A stretch of DNA of 64,000 nt, taken from NCBI GenBank assembly GCA_000733355.1, contig JNVV01000006.1, forward strand, positions 1,462,438 through 1,526,437. The letters are read 5' to 3'. A model generated the notes under the pieces. That model was not told the origin of the DNA and searched no databases. It was given only the letters and a program-made list of their open reading frames with translations. A program made the translations under genes and the position numbers. Positions within the stretch are counted from its first letter, which is position 1, and each line of letters begins with the position of its first letter. Source of the stretch: Falciphora oryzae. Taxonomy: Eukaryota > Ascomycota > Sordariomycetes > Magnaporthales > Magnaporthaceae. Of the stretch, positions 38,716 to 49,285 are shown in pieces.

Positions 38716-41169
38716 ATGGAGGAGCCAGCCGCGCCCGGGGATACCCCCGGCGGCGGCGCTGTGTTCGTTGGCCCCGTCGTGGGCGTCCAGACCCCGGCGA
38801 ACCGCTTCGGCCGCCCGAACGTCGAGCGCGAGATCCGCGCGAAGCTCTTCGAGACCCTCCAGAACCCCATGCTCGGCGGCGACGACGACGAGTTCGAGGA
38901 CACCGACAGTGAAGATGAGAGCGTCCCAGCGCAGCCTGCCGACGTCGCCGGCGGCGCCGATGCGCTGGAGGACGGGTCCGACGACGGGAACAGCGTCGCC
39001 GAGAGCACCGCGTCCGCCCCGGCTCCGTCCCACGAGATGCTCCAGTTCGGTCGCCAGCGCATGAACTTGACTGTTCTCTCCCAGCATTACAATGTGAGTT
39101 CTCGGCGGCGTTGGGCGGTTGGCTGGGATGGGCTGCGCATCGCTTCCTGCGGGTACCTGCCTAGGTGCCTATGCCCGGTGAAGGACCCATGTTGATGCCC
39201 AGTCTTCCACGGCGACAAGCTTTACTTCGTCGCCTACAAGGGCAGGATACACGTCTACGAACCCCAAAACGCGCCTCAGGTCATAAAGGACGGCCCGCTC
39301 CTCGTACTCCAGCCCCCGCCGTCCCGGATCGCCGCCCTGTGTCCGGGCTACGTCGATCAAACTTCGGGTCATGAGATCAACCATATGATCATCGGCGACC
39401 TGGGCGACCTGGAGGTCATCGTGGCGGCCTATGATGACGGAGACGTCGTCGGTTATTACACGCACACCATAACAGCCGCTATCGAGCGCTCGGCACGGAG
39501 GCATAAGGGGTGGATGTCGACGTCGCGGCCTCCGCGGGCGTTCTTCCACGCCGCCGTGGGGCGGTCGGCCTGGGGTCTTGCCTTGCACAAGAAGTCGCGC
39601 CTACTGGCCGTCAGCTGCAATCTGCAAGAGATCACTGTCTTCGCCTTCTCTCTCAGGGGGCCCGGCGACTTGTCCGGTGAGCCGGTGGCCCCAATCACCA
39701 CGTTTCTGGATTACGGTATGACCTCGATGAAGGACTTCTCGCCTCCCCTGGCCTCGTCGGGCCTCACAGCCAACACCCTCCAGAGGCACCTGCGGAGCCG
39801 GACTCGGGACTGGAGGATCATCCTGACGCAGCCGGGCCGAGCTGGGGCCAATATCCCTAGCATCGCGTTCCTCGACGACGGGTGCGGCGAGGCCGACAAG
39901 GTTATCGCAGTCGATATCAACGGCTTCTGCTGGCTGCACTCTATCTGGAGTCTGGGCGCTAGTGTCTCGAGAGTCCCCATGTGGAGGGAGGAGAGATGTT
40001 GCAGCTGGGGAGTGATGGTGCTGCCGGATTCATTCTTCAGGACGGCGCAGACAGTCGAGGAGTTTCTTGGAGCGCCGGTTAATAATATTGACGGCTGTAA
40101 GAGCCCGCCTTCTGGGCTGCTTCTCGACATCAGCCGCAGTGCCAAATTCGTCCCTGAGAATCCCACGGGCGGTGTTGAAGTGGACAGGTTTCACTTCGGC
40201 AGGCATCAACTCCACGGCCCGCCCACTCCTGTTGATGTCGGAGCGCTCTTCCGGCACACGCCTGCCGAGACGGGAAACCAGCACGACGAGGATCGAGGGC
40301 GTCAGAGATACTCCGAACCGGACGAGGCGCCGAAGCGTTGGGAACAGCTCAGGCGTGCCGAGAAGGACGACCGCCGGCCCCGAATGACAAGCGCAGCACT
40401 TGGCGCGGATGACGGCGCGGGCCTTCGTGAGCCCATGACGATTGTGCCCAGCATCGGGCTGGTCTACCGGCACGAAACAATGGGCCCGGCCAAAGTCCTG
40501 CACGATATCCTCTACAACAACAGCTTCCGAAAGAACTTCCCCGAGTACGATAGGATGACGTGGGATTTCAAGTTCAAGCCGCTGCCGCCCGACGTCGCCA
40601 GCAGGTATGCAGTGCTGCGCACGAGCGAGGAGGATGTCGAGCTGTTCTGTCTTGACCTCAGCAAGGCCAGTGTTATTTGCCGGCGCTTGCTGGTGCCACA
40701 TAACCCAGACAAGGTCAAGGAGCCCTGGGACATGCCGTACTCCAACCGCATGTGCATGCAACACTGCATCCCGGAGCTGAACCTTGTCGTGGTTGGGTCT
40801 GCGTGCGGCCGTGTGGCGCTTCTGCGGCTGACCAAGGCGCGCAAGGGCTGGCAGCAGGTCCAGCACGGCTTCCGGGTCGAGTGGGTGCTCCCGCGCACCA
40901 AGGAGGAGGACCGCAAGGTCCGGCCGCATGTCTGGATGGTGGGCATGGCCGTGTCGCAGGTGCCGCAGCCCGGGGCCCGCGGCGTCAACCTGTTCCCTCC
41001 CCGTCGCGGAGAGCGCCGCCGTCACAACCAGCCCTTCATGGCCGAGCCCGTCTACCGCTGGCGACTGATGCTGCACTTCATGGACCACACCGTGCTCAGT
41101 TACACCATCGAAGCCTCGGACCCGCACGGGCCGTGCTCTCTCACGCCGCAGGCTCCGCATACGTCTTAG
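38716..41169 (+). CDS. CRT10: Crt10 family protein
   Basis: Two exons, 38716-39093 and 39220-41169, giving 775 residues. The acceptor at 39219 was chosen because it keeps phase and yields LTVLSQHYNLYFVAYKGRIHVY, the usual Crt10 pattern; the nearer AG at 39202 breaks the frame. The N-terminal 110 residues are acidic (DDDEFEDTDSEDES). Then follow family blocks: EINHMIIGDLGDLEVIVAAYDDGDV, SAWGLALHKKSRLLAVSCNL (about 200-270), a low-complexity insert (about 410-520), and a C-terminal segment with NRMCMQHCIPELNLVVVGS. In yeast Crt10 regulates expression of ribonucleotide reductase genes and associates with Rtt101-type ubiquitin ligase; the repeated WD-like blocks fit a beta-propeller scaffold. The start is the first Met of the acidic segment; an in-frame Met at 38539 is less likely. 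Confidence 0.85.
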
Positions 41170-41975
41170 TTTTAATACGCCCCGCCACCACTATCGACAG
41201 GATCAACATCAACATCACCACCAGCACCTTCTCTTCTTTTATCCATATTCCAGCGAGGGTCTCACATAGGTTATTACTCTTTCTTCTTTTTAATTCCTCT
41301 CACGCTATCAAGACTTCTCTCTTTTTTTTGGCTGATAGGGTTTCGGTGGTCTATTCATGCTTATCTGCAGCGAGAAAGACGTCATTTTACCTCACAGGAC
41401 GCATCTACTCACCTGGGAAGGGCTTCGCTGCTTTCTGTCTCTCGGGGCAGGGTCTTGCGGCTTATTGCACGTACGTGGTTTTTATGCGGAGTTTGTCGGT
41501 TGGGTTGGCTTCCAGGCGGGCGCTCATAGATACCCTTCACATTGGGGATAGCTGTTTTCGAATGCGCGCATCCATGTATCTAACCGCATCGCTTAGTTGG
41601 TCGAGTTGGCGGTAGCTTTGTCAAGTGTGTTTTGTAAACCCGTCTATGTCTGCCCATTTGTGATGGCCGCTTCAGGCTTCATGATGTTAGCAGTGCGATT
41701 GGTATCCGGAATCGACTGGACCCGGGCCGCACCTGCCGTTGACGATCTATGAATATCGACCCATCGTGACATCCACTGCGCCTTCCTTATTAACCAAGGC
41801 CATCCGACCCCAGAAATAAGACCGCTAGATCCACATTGAATAGATCCAAAACTCCATGCCCGCTAAGTCTCGGCTTCATCCTGTTCCCTCTCATCTCCCG
41901 AGTCCATCAGCCGCACTCTCGCGCACAAGTCACTGTCAATATCTAGCACACCCACCAGTCGGCTCTACCCGCATC
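41170..41975. other. intergenic region before coiled-coil gene
   Basis: The 3' flank of CRT10 and 5' flank of the next gene. The frame of the next gene is open 40 codons upstream to an ATG at 41856, but this part looks like leader. Nothing else is seen. Confidence 0.45.
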
Positions 41976-43820
41976 ATGGTCGGACGCTACTGGCGCAGCG
42001 TGTCTCCCTTTTTTGGATTCTCGTCGGGGGCGCCCCAAAGCAGCAACGGCCAGACCATCACGCCCCATCCGCCAACGCCGGAGCCACCACCATCATCCAC
42101 CACCACCGCGGCGGCCGCGAGCAGCATCAACTACGCCACATCCGCGCTCGTCTTCACGGGCATACAGGCGGCGAGGCAGGATTTCGAAAAGGCCATCGAG
42201 CGCGAGCGGAGCCAGCGGCGGGCGGACGTTGCTGCGAGCGAGGAGGCGGCCCGGCACCGGGCCGAAGACCTTGCGGCGCAGCAGCAGCAGGCGCTGCAGG
42301 CCTTGAGGTCGAATCTTGATGGCTTCATCGAGGGCTTCAGGAAGCGAGAGAAGTCCCTAGAGGCACGTACGGCGACGAGAGAAGAAGCTTTGGAGGCACG
42401 CCTAGCGAGACTCGAGGCCGAGGCGCCAAGGCAAGCTGGCCGCCCGCAGGACCTCGAGGAAAGGCTCGGGACACAGCATTCCGGCCCTCGTGCCAGTGAG
42501 AAAGAGGTGGCCGCCCAGCTGGCCGACTTTCGCGGCAAGCTCGAGGCCCTCCATGCCAGCGTTGAAACCTCGGCCCAAGATTCCAAGCGGTACGCGGACC
42601 AGGGGCTTGTTGGCGCCTTGAGGCAACGAGACTCGGATGCCGACCGGAAGTGGGAGAGCATCCAGGGGCAGATACGGGAGACGGGCCAGCGGCAGGAGCA
42701 AAGAATGCAAAGCCTCGAGACAGCAATAGCCGAGAACGGCGACCGCCATCACGACAGCATTGTGTTATTGAGTAGAGACTGTGCCGGCCTTGAGGTAATG
42801 GTCGTCGAGAATAGTCGCCGCCAAAACGAAAGCATCGAGCTATTGAGGAAGGACCATGCCAGCCTCGAGGGGGTGGTGGCTGAGAACGATCGCCGCCACA
42901 GCGACAGCATGGAGTTATTGAGGAGGGGCCACGCCAGCCTCGAGGGGGCTATGGCCGAGAATGATCGCCGTCAGAGCGGTAGTGTTTTGCTGTTGAGGAG
43001 AGACTGCGCCAGCCTCGAAGCAGTGGTGACCGAAAACGATCGCCGTCATAGCGACGACGTCGAGGAGTTGAGACGGGACTGCCGTAACATCGAGAGACAT
43101 TATGTTGACACTGGAGAGCACATTTCCAGCTTGGAAAAGCAGGTGGACCAGCACACCATGCGGCTTCTTCAGCAAGAGGAACAGCAAGAGGAACAGCGGC
43201 GGCAGCAGCAGCAACAACAGCAACGGGAAAAGCAAGCTGTTTCTGGTCGACATGGACACAAGCGCCCTCTGTCTCCAGAGAGATGCCGAAGGTCAAAATC
43301 TCCGTCTCCTGCTTCCGCGCCAATACCTTTCCCGGCATCGCCGCCTCCGTCCCAAACGGTGCATGACACTCCGGCTTCCGAGACGAGCACAGGTTTAGAC
43401 AGCAGTCCTGAAACGAGACCCCTCCGGACCCGGCGACCCAGAAACCGCCTTGCCCTGGCCAGAGAGCTAAAGTCACTCAGCGCTGGTGACAAAGGCAGAA
43501 AGGACCAACCGGGGAAAGATCGTGGGCATGCAACTATTCCAGAGCTACTCTTCAATTTTGACAAGCGGTACCGCCACACAAAGCCAAGCCCAGAGCACCG
43601 CTTCGTTAGAGATTTTCTCCGGAGCGTCCACGATGTCCTTCCAGAAAATGATAGGACCCGCGTGGAGGCCAGATTCCTAAGCTCTCAAAGAGCTGTTTTC
43701 CATCGAAGACCGGGCGAAGAAGCATTGTGGTGCAGCATATCCGCGAAGTGGCACGACGTGCGCTTATGTATGTGGTCATTTCAGGAGGTTAGAGACGTAC
43801 TGATGCCAAATCGTTCTTGA
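41976..43820 (+). CDS. coiled-coil protein with five 25-residue repeats, function unknown
   Basis: Single exon, 614 residues from MVGRYWRSVSPFFGFS. No known family is recognised. Order of parts: a Pro/Thr/Ala-rich N terminus (1-60); a long heptad-like, Glu/Arg/Ala/Gln-rich coiled coil (about 65-400); within it, five tandem 25-residue repeats (about 253-377) with consensus ENDRRHSDSxELLRRDxASLEG; a Gln-rich stretch (about 405-416); a Ser/Pro/Arg linker with RCRRSKSPSPASAP; and a folded-looking C-terminal 100 residues beginning IPELLFNFDKRYRHTKPSPE. No membrane segment or signal peptide is seen, so a cytosolic or nuclear structural role is possible. The gene ends 102 bp from the end of the convergent peptidase gene, so their 3' UTRs may overlap. 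An alternative start at 41856 adds 40 residues. Confidence 0.75.
   Translation: MVGRYWRSVSPFFGFSSGAPQSSNGQTITPHPPTPEPPPSSTTTAAAASSINYATSALVFTGIQAARQDFEKAIERERSQRRADVAASEEAARHRAEDLAAQQQQALQALRSNLDGFIEGFRKREKSLEARTATREEALEARLARLEAEAPRQAGRPQDLEERLGTQHSGPRASEKEVAAQLADFRGKLEALHASVETSAQDSKRYADQGLVGALRQRDSDADRKWESIQGQIRETGQRQEQRMQSLETAIAENGDRHHDSIVLLSRDCAGLEVMVVENSRRQNESIELLRKDHASLEGVVAENDRRHSDSMELLRRGHASLEGAMAENDRRQSGSVLLLRRDCASLEAVVTENDRRHSDDVEELRRDCRNIERHYVDTGEHISSLEKQVDQHTMRLLQQEEQQEEQRRQQQQQQQREKQAVSGRHGHKRPLSPERCRRSKSPSPASAPIPFPASPPPSQTVHDTPASETSTGLDSSPETRPLRTRRPRNRLALARELKSLSAGDKGRKDQPGKDRGHATIPELLFNFDKRYRHTKPSPEHRFVRDFLRSVHDVLPENDRTRVEARFLSSQRAVFHRRPGEEALWCSISAKWHDVRLCMWSFQEVRDVLMPNRS
42732..43106 (+). 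repeat. five 75-bp tandem repeats inside the coiled-coil gene
   Basis: In-frame repeat units begin at 42732, 42807, 42882, 42957 and 43032. Each codes for 25 residues that start with Glu-Asn. The middle units are most alike at the DNA level, as after recent duplication, while the first and last have drifted (GDRHH and ERHYV variants). Confidence 0.85.
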
Positions 43821-43922
43821 TAACCTCTGCAATAATCCGGAAGCAATTACTTTATCCCACTTCTAGCCGTCCTTAGTTACACATCTTGGATAGAAGCTAA
43901 GTAGAGGCTGGCGTGCGCTTTC

Positions 43923-46429
43923 TCATATCCTGACATCCTGGGTCTTCTGCACCAGATCTGACTGGTCCATCCCGACGTATTTGTTGATCCAGCCGATAAC
44001 CTCCTTGTGCCAAAGGAGCGAATTCTCCGGCTTGAGCGTCCACTAAATGCAAAAGTGACATTGTCAGCACGAACATATACTTGGAACTTAGGCGAAGGAC
44101 AGCAGTGACGCAGCAGCAGACTTACGTGGTTCTCGTCTGGGAATGTAAGGAAGCGGCTCGCAATGCCCCTGTGCTGCAGAACATTGAAGACAGCCAAGCC
44201 TTCCGAAATGGGAAGGCGATAGTCAAGCTCGTTGTGGATGATCTAGGTAGATTGAACAAGAATCTGATGAGACCACACGAACGGTTCAAGCACTCTCTTT
44301 CCGTCCAGGGGATGACACTTACCAATTGAGCGGTGGACCACTGGTCAACGTGCTTGGCAGGATCCCACTTCTCGTACCCCTCCCGGTTATCCCAAAGGCT
44401 TCCGCCAAAGTCGTGGATAGGGAAGAATAGCTCCTCAGACGAGTCTGCAGCGGGCCAAAGTTAGTAGCCAGCCCCCCTTGATGACTCGGACGAGAAGGCA
44501 ATAGATCATCAGATGGAAGGTAAGAACAAGGAGCGGAGGAGCCTTACATTGGTTCTGTGTGCTGAAGACACCATCGTGGCAGACCAGAGCCTTGAACTTG
44601 CGTCCGAAGTCATGCCCCTGGATCCAGTCTACGTGTGGCTGTCAGTGAAAGAGGTCCCAGCCAAGTCTTTGAATATCACGGAGCCGCAAATAAATGATAT
44701 ACTTACTGATCATGTAACCTCCGTATGAGGCACCGAGAGCAACGGATCGGACAGTGTCGACATATGACATGTTTTGCTCGATGTGCTCGAAGCACTTGAC
44801 GAGATCGTTGTAGGGGCGACCACCCCACTCGCCCCTGATGCCGTTCTGAAGAGCCATGCCGTAGCCGGTCGACCCAGTCGGGTTGGGGCAGACGACGACG
44901 TAGCCCTGCTCGGCAAAGATGGCCGGGTTCCAGCGGGTGCTCCAGCCGTCGTTCCAAGCGCCCTGTGGTCCGCCGTGGATGAGCAGGGCGAGTGGGTACT
45001 TCTTGGAGTCGTCAAAGTGGGACGGCTTGATGACAAGCGCATGGACCTGGTAGTCGCCAGCGCCCGTGAACCAGATGTCGCCGAGCTGGGAGCGCGACAG
45101 GCCAAACGTCTTGCCTTGCTTCGAGAGCGACGAGACCAGCTCCGACGTCTGGGTCGAGGGCTCCACGATGCTGAAGGAGGATCCATCCACGAGCGAGCTC
45201 GAGCTGATGAAGAGACGCCCACTGCCATCCGGCAGCCGTTGCACGTCGCCGACCGTCCCGGGCTCCGTCTCGACGGGCTCAGGCAGGCCCCTGGCGGTAG
45301 CGGCATCCGGGTCCGAGGAGACGCGGAACAGGCGCCCACGGCCCCGGTCCTCGGCCACGACGAAGAGCTCGGCCGCGTCGTCGCTCCAGAGCGGCGCGCC
45401 GTCGGGCCGCAGGTCCCAGCCACCCTCGCCATCCTCGGTGGCGAAGAACTCGCGCGCGTCGGCGCCGGGATTGGCCACGACGTCGCGAGCCACCATGATG
45501 CGCGGCTTGTCGCTCTCGTACTGCATGTCCCGCATGCGCGTGAAGGCGAGCGAACGTCCGTCCGGGCTGAATGCCGGGCCGGCGCTGTAGCCCTGCAGGC
45601 CAGGGGTCGGGATGGCCGTTGGGCCCCCGTTGGCCTTGGCGGAGCCCGAGGCGAAGTCGAGCGGGACAAAGTACACGCTTGACTTTGTGTAGATGGCCGG
45701 GTTCACGTCCAGGTCACGGGCAACGAAGGCGAGGCCGTGCGGGGAGATGTCGAAGTCGCTGCTCCCGCCAAAGGGCGGCACTGGCGACTCGAGCCCGGTG
45801 CCGGCCAGGGCGTTGACCAGACCCTGACCCTCGACCGACATGGTCGGGCCGCCCTTGCTACCGGAGCTTGACGCTGGTTGCCACTTCAGGGTGCCGTACC
45901 AGACGGCGTTTTTGTTCTTGCTGACGTATGAGTCCCAGTGACGCACATAGAGCGACGAGTACGCGCGACCAGTGTGGTAGACCTTCTTGTCGTCCTTGTC
46001 CGGGTTGTACATCTGCCCGTCCGGCGTGGCCAGGGCGGAGCAGGCCAGCAGCACCCTGTTGTTCGAGAGGGGCTTGACCTTGAGGTTCGAGATGCTGCCC
46101 CTGGCCTGGTAAACCTCGGTCGGGGTGCAGTCGATCGAGGCACTGCCTAACATCAAGCTCGAGGTGCCCTTATCGCCGCTCTTGACAAAGATGAAGTAGT
46201 CCTCGTCCACCCACATGGGCTCGCTGTACGAGAGGTCATCGTAGAGGACGGTCGAGTGGCCCGATTCGACGTCGAGCACCTTAATCTGTGACGTCTTCTT
46301 GTGGTCTTCGAACGAGTAGGTCGAGACGGTGAACAAGATCTTCTTGCCTGACAGGTTTGGCGAGCCGGCAGACCTCCGGGGCGCCGAGAGGAGCACCTCC
46401 GGGGTGAACTTGGTGGCAACGACGGTCAT
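43923..46429 (-). CDS. dipeptidyl peptidase V-like serine peptidase (S9 family)
   Basis: Five exons: 46429-44707, 44628-44548, 44444-44323, 44242-44126 and 44042-43923, for 720 residues, the usual length of the family. The first 450 residues form a probable beta-propeller (PRRSAGSPNLSGKKILFTVS, SPDGRSLAFTRMRDMQYESD). The C-terminal alpha/beta hydrolase part has LIHGGPQGAWNDGWSTRW as oxyanion region, GASYGGYM with Ser568 as nucleophile, Asp649 in HNELDYRLP, and His681 in FPDENH followed by W in the last exon. There is no signal peptide at the chosen start MTVVATKFTPEV, so this is the intracellular type rather than the secreted antigenic DPP V. A Met at 46501 would add 24 residues but loses the typical family start. 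The family removes N-terminal dipeptides. A TATA-like element lies about 130 bp upstream. Confidence 0.92.
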
Positions 46430-47519
46430 GGCTGGAGGCAAGCAGGGGAGTTCAGGGGGGAGGGGAAGCTTGCTGCTGGGAAACAAGCGGCGAGTCAGCA
46501 CCTTCTTGCCAGAGGGTCTGGGTCAGCAAAGTGCTTTTGCTTGTGTCCTACCAACAGGTTTATATAGATGCCAGAATCGATACCGTTCAAGGCCATCCGA
46601 GGGCGGGGACGGGAGAGCGATTGGGCCTCGTTGTTGTGCTCGTCAGGCCGGAGGGCGGATGGGATGAGGTAGTGCTACCCCGCACTCTTGCAGCTCCCCC
46701 GGTCGGACTGGCAAGGGAAAGCTTCAGGGGCTGCAGCCCAAAAAGCTTGGGTCGATGCGCGGGGCGCACGGGGCTGCCTTCCGCCGCACTAGTGACCGGG
46801 TCCTCCTTCCAGCTCCAGCATTTGCGGGCATTCGACAGGAACAGGGGAGCCATCTGCAAGGAACTTTATGGGGCCGGGCAGCCACTTCCATCATTGATCC
46901 GTCCATTGCCGCCCACGACATCCACCGTCCAGAGGTGCCTGGCTGGCTGGCTGTCGCCTTGGGAGACTCCCTGACGAACGTTTAGACCAAGGAAGCTAAA
47001 CCAGCACCTGAGGCAAAACCCGTTCAAGGCTCGTATCCCGCCAACATCCAATCTTGGTGGCTGTGTGCAGTTGAGTTCGTCACGAAACGGCAAGGTGTGC
47101 AAAGTATTGCAGTCTGCGCCTCAGCTGCGGGGTGCTTTGATGGACTCGCTGTTGGTTCGGATGTGCAAGCACACAGAACATGATTGTCATGCTTGGAAAG
47201 CGACTCGTGCTCTTCGTTCCTGTCCCATCAACAAAGTGGTGATCTCTGCAATGCAGTCTCAGTCAAGTATCGGAGCTGATCTGAAGGAATCTTCGTTCCC
47301 CCGCCCTTAATACAAGACGGGTATCCTAAACGCCGCGCTGTGCCTTTACCGCTAACAAGAAAGAAAAAAAAAATACGCGTATAAACAATACATTCAGAAG
47401 ATACATCAACCATCGTCCCATTCCCCTAGCTTCCGGCCGGGTTCGGGCATGCATTGTTGCCAACACCCCAACAAAGTTGGGACCCCGGGCCGAACAGCTT
47501 CGAAGAGGACGCACGGCGA
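46430..47519. other. intergenic region between DPP V-like and EAF6 genes
   Basis: Apart from the TATA-like element, no gene is seen. The left part is the promoter of the peptidase gene and the right part the 3' flank of EAF6, including an A-rich run near 47356-47370. Confidence 0.45.
46559..46567 (-). promoter_or_regulatory. TATA-like element of the DPP V-like gene
   Basis: CTATATAAA on the minus strand, about 130 bp upstream of the chosen start at 46429 and 58 bp upstream of the alternative Met at 46501. Inferred from sequence and position only. Confidence 0.45.
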
Positions 47520-48309
47520 TTATGACTTCTTGATGGTGCTAAAGCTGGTTCTGACCTTCTTGGCCTCCTTCCCGTCCGTCTCGCTGTCCTCGACGCCGTT
47601 AGCAGCCGCGGCCTTCTTCTTACTCTTAGTCACACCCGCCGACTTGGATGCTGCTGTTGTAGACGTAGGTGTGGCCTGGTTCGATCCGCTGTCCTTAAAA
47701 GAGGATGATACCGGGGTCGGCGCATGCGACGCCGCGCCAGACGTCATCGATCCTGGCGTTTGCGCGTCGGGCTGCACAGGGCGGTGAACACAGTTATCAG
47801 CATCAGTGGCCGCAGATGATTATTTGGCTTCTCCTGCTCATGTGTCTTTGGCCGCCCGCGCGACAGTGGATGCGCGACATACCGCATTATTGGCGTTGTA
47901 ACTGATGGAGCTCCGCGAAAACACGCGGCTAGACTCGGTCAGCCCCGCCTTTCGTCTCTGTGCGGCCGCGCCTGTCGTGCCTTTGGTGTAGTTGTCGAAG
48001 CCCGTGATGATGTTGCCGCTCGGCGTGTTTTCCAGATACTCCGTCTCCTTCTGGTAAATCATATCCTCGCGCACAGCCTAATGATGCAGACATGCTTTCA
48101 AGTCAGCCAAGGATCGAGACAAGCCCCTCGGCGTCGAGGTGGATAAATGGGCCAAAGGGGCAGGGAAAGCCACGCACAAGCTGCTTCTCGAGCTGTCGCT
48201 TTTTCGCCAGGAGCTCCTTAAGATGCTGACGCGACTTTTCGTAGTAGGGGATGCTGGGAGGCGCGTCGCCAGGGCCGCCGGCATTGCCGGACGCGCCATT
48301 GTCCGCCAT
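47520..48309 (-). CDS. EAF6: chromatin modification-related protein EAF6
   Basis: Three exons: 48309-48178, 48077-47883 and 47771-47520, all in phase 0, for 192 residues. The core is the EAF6 family motif: IPYYEKSRQHLKELLAKKRQLEKQL followed directly by VREDMIYQKETEYLENTPSGNIITGFDNY. The first intron lies just after the short coiled coil. The C-terminal 85 residues are a Ser/Thr/Lys-rich tail ending TSFSTIKKS, with a basic KSKKKAAA segment that may serve nuclear targeting. In yeast Eaf6 is a shared subunit of the NuA4 and NuA3 histone acetyltransferase complexes. The start at 48309 (MADNGASGNAGGPGD) is typical; an upstream Met at 48351 adds 14 residues and is less likely. The gene faces away from the disordered-protein gene at 49286. 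Confidence 0.93.
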
Positions 48310-49285
48310 CGGTGCTGCGGCTCGACCGGCGACGTGCGCCCGTGGACTCAAGTACTAGGATGATTGGGGCAGGCCGACAAGTTTTTTGGCGTGGAATAAT
48401 AGAGAATGTCGCGTCGACGAGCGTGACTCTAATGAGGCTTTCCGCCGCTTCGTACCTCACGGCAAACGACGGCAAACCAAGTCACACGGCCTGCCTTGCT
48501 GAGTCATGAGCTGGGCAAAATGGCAGCCACCCCGAGAGAGGGCTAGGGGTTCTGTCCAGCTTCATGGTGCTTGCCAATTCGGGAATGTTGCCCACTGATC
48601 ATCCAAGACAAGCAAGAAACGGACTCAATGGATGCAAACACCCGGACTGTCCACGATCCCACTTCTGATTTTGCTGAGGCATCTCGAGAACGATCCTTTG
48701 TTGTTGCTTGCCTGCGAATAGACAGTGAGCCCTTTTCGCTCTGAATAACAAGTCTCGCGGCCACGTGGACCCTAGTGGCTATCTCTGCTTCTCACAAAGA
48801 GGCAACAACTTTGATGTAGGCAGTAAGTAGCATGAGACTTTACGTTGAAAGAGCAGGCATGGAGTTGCCGATGCCTGGGCTTTCTCTCATGTCTTATGTG
48901 AGGCCACCGGCCAAGACCTACTGGACTGTACTCTCTTTGTGCCCAACACGAGACGAGGCCGCCTTCGCCGGTTGCCAACAAAGAGCTCGTCGCTGTGCGG
49001 CCACTCGCACGCGCCGTTGAAAGCGGGTGACGAGAACGTGATGCTGTATTTCGTGCCCTTTGTTCCCCTGGAGCAAGAATCCCGCCGAGCGCTTGGATGG
49101 AATGCCCTCGAGGGGAACCCACCATCATAAATTCCCCGATGACCGTGCCTTTGGGATGTGAGCCTGATGAGTATCGACTCTCTTAGTCAACCAAGCAAAC
49201 TTACTCACTCACAGTATCGTAGTCTTTGTATTGCCAAAACAACAACAACAACATCAACAACCACAACAGACACAAGCACGCTAGA
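48310..49285. other. shared divergent promoter region
   Basis: About 1 kb between two divergent starts, EAF6 to the left and the disordered protein to the right. An (AAC)-rich run near 49239-49268 lies in the leader of the right-hand gene. No other gene is seen. Confidence 0.5.
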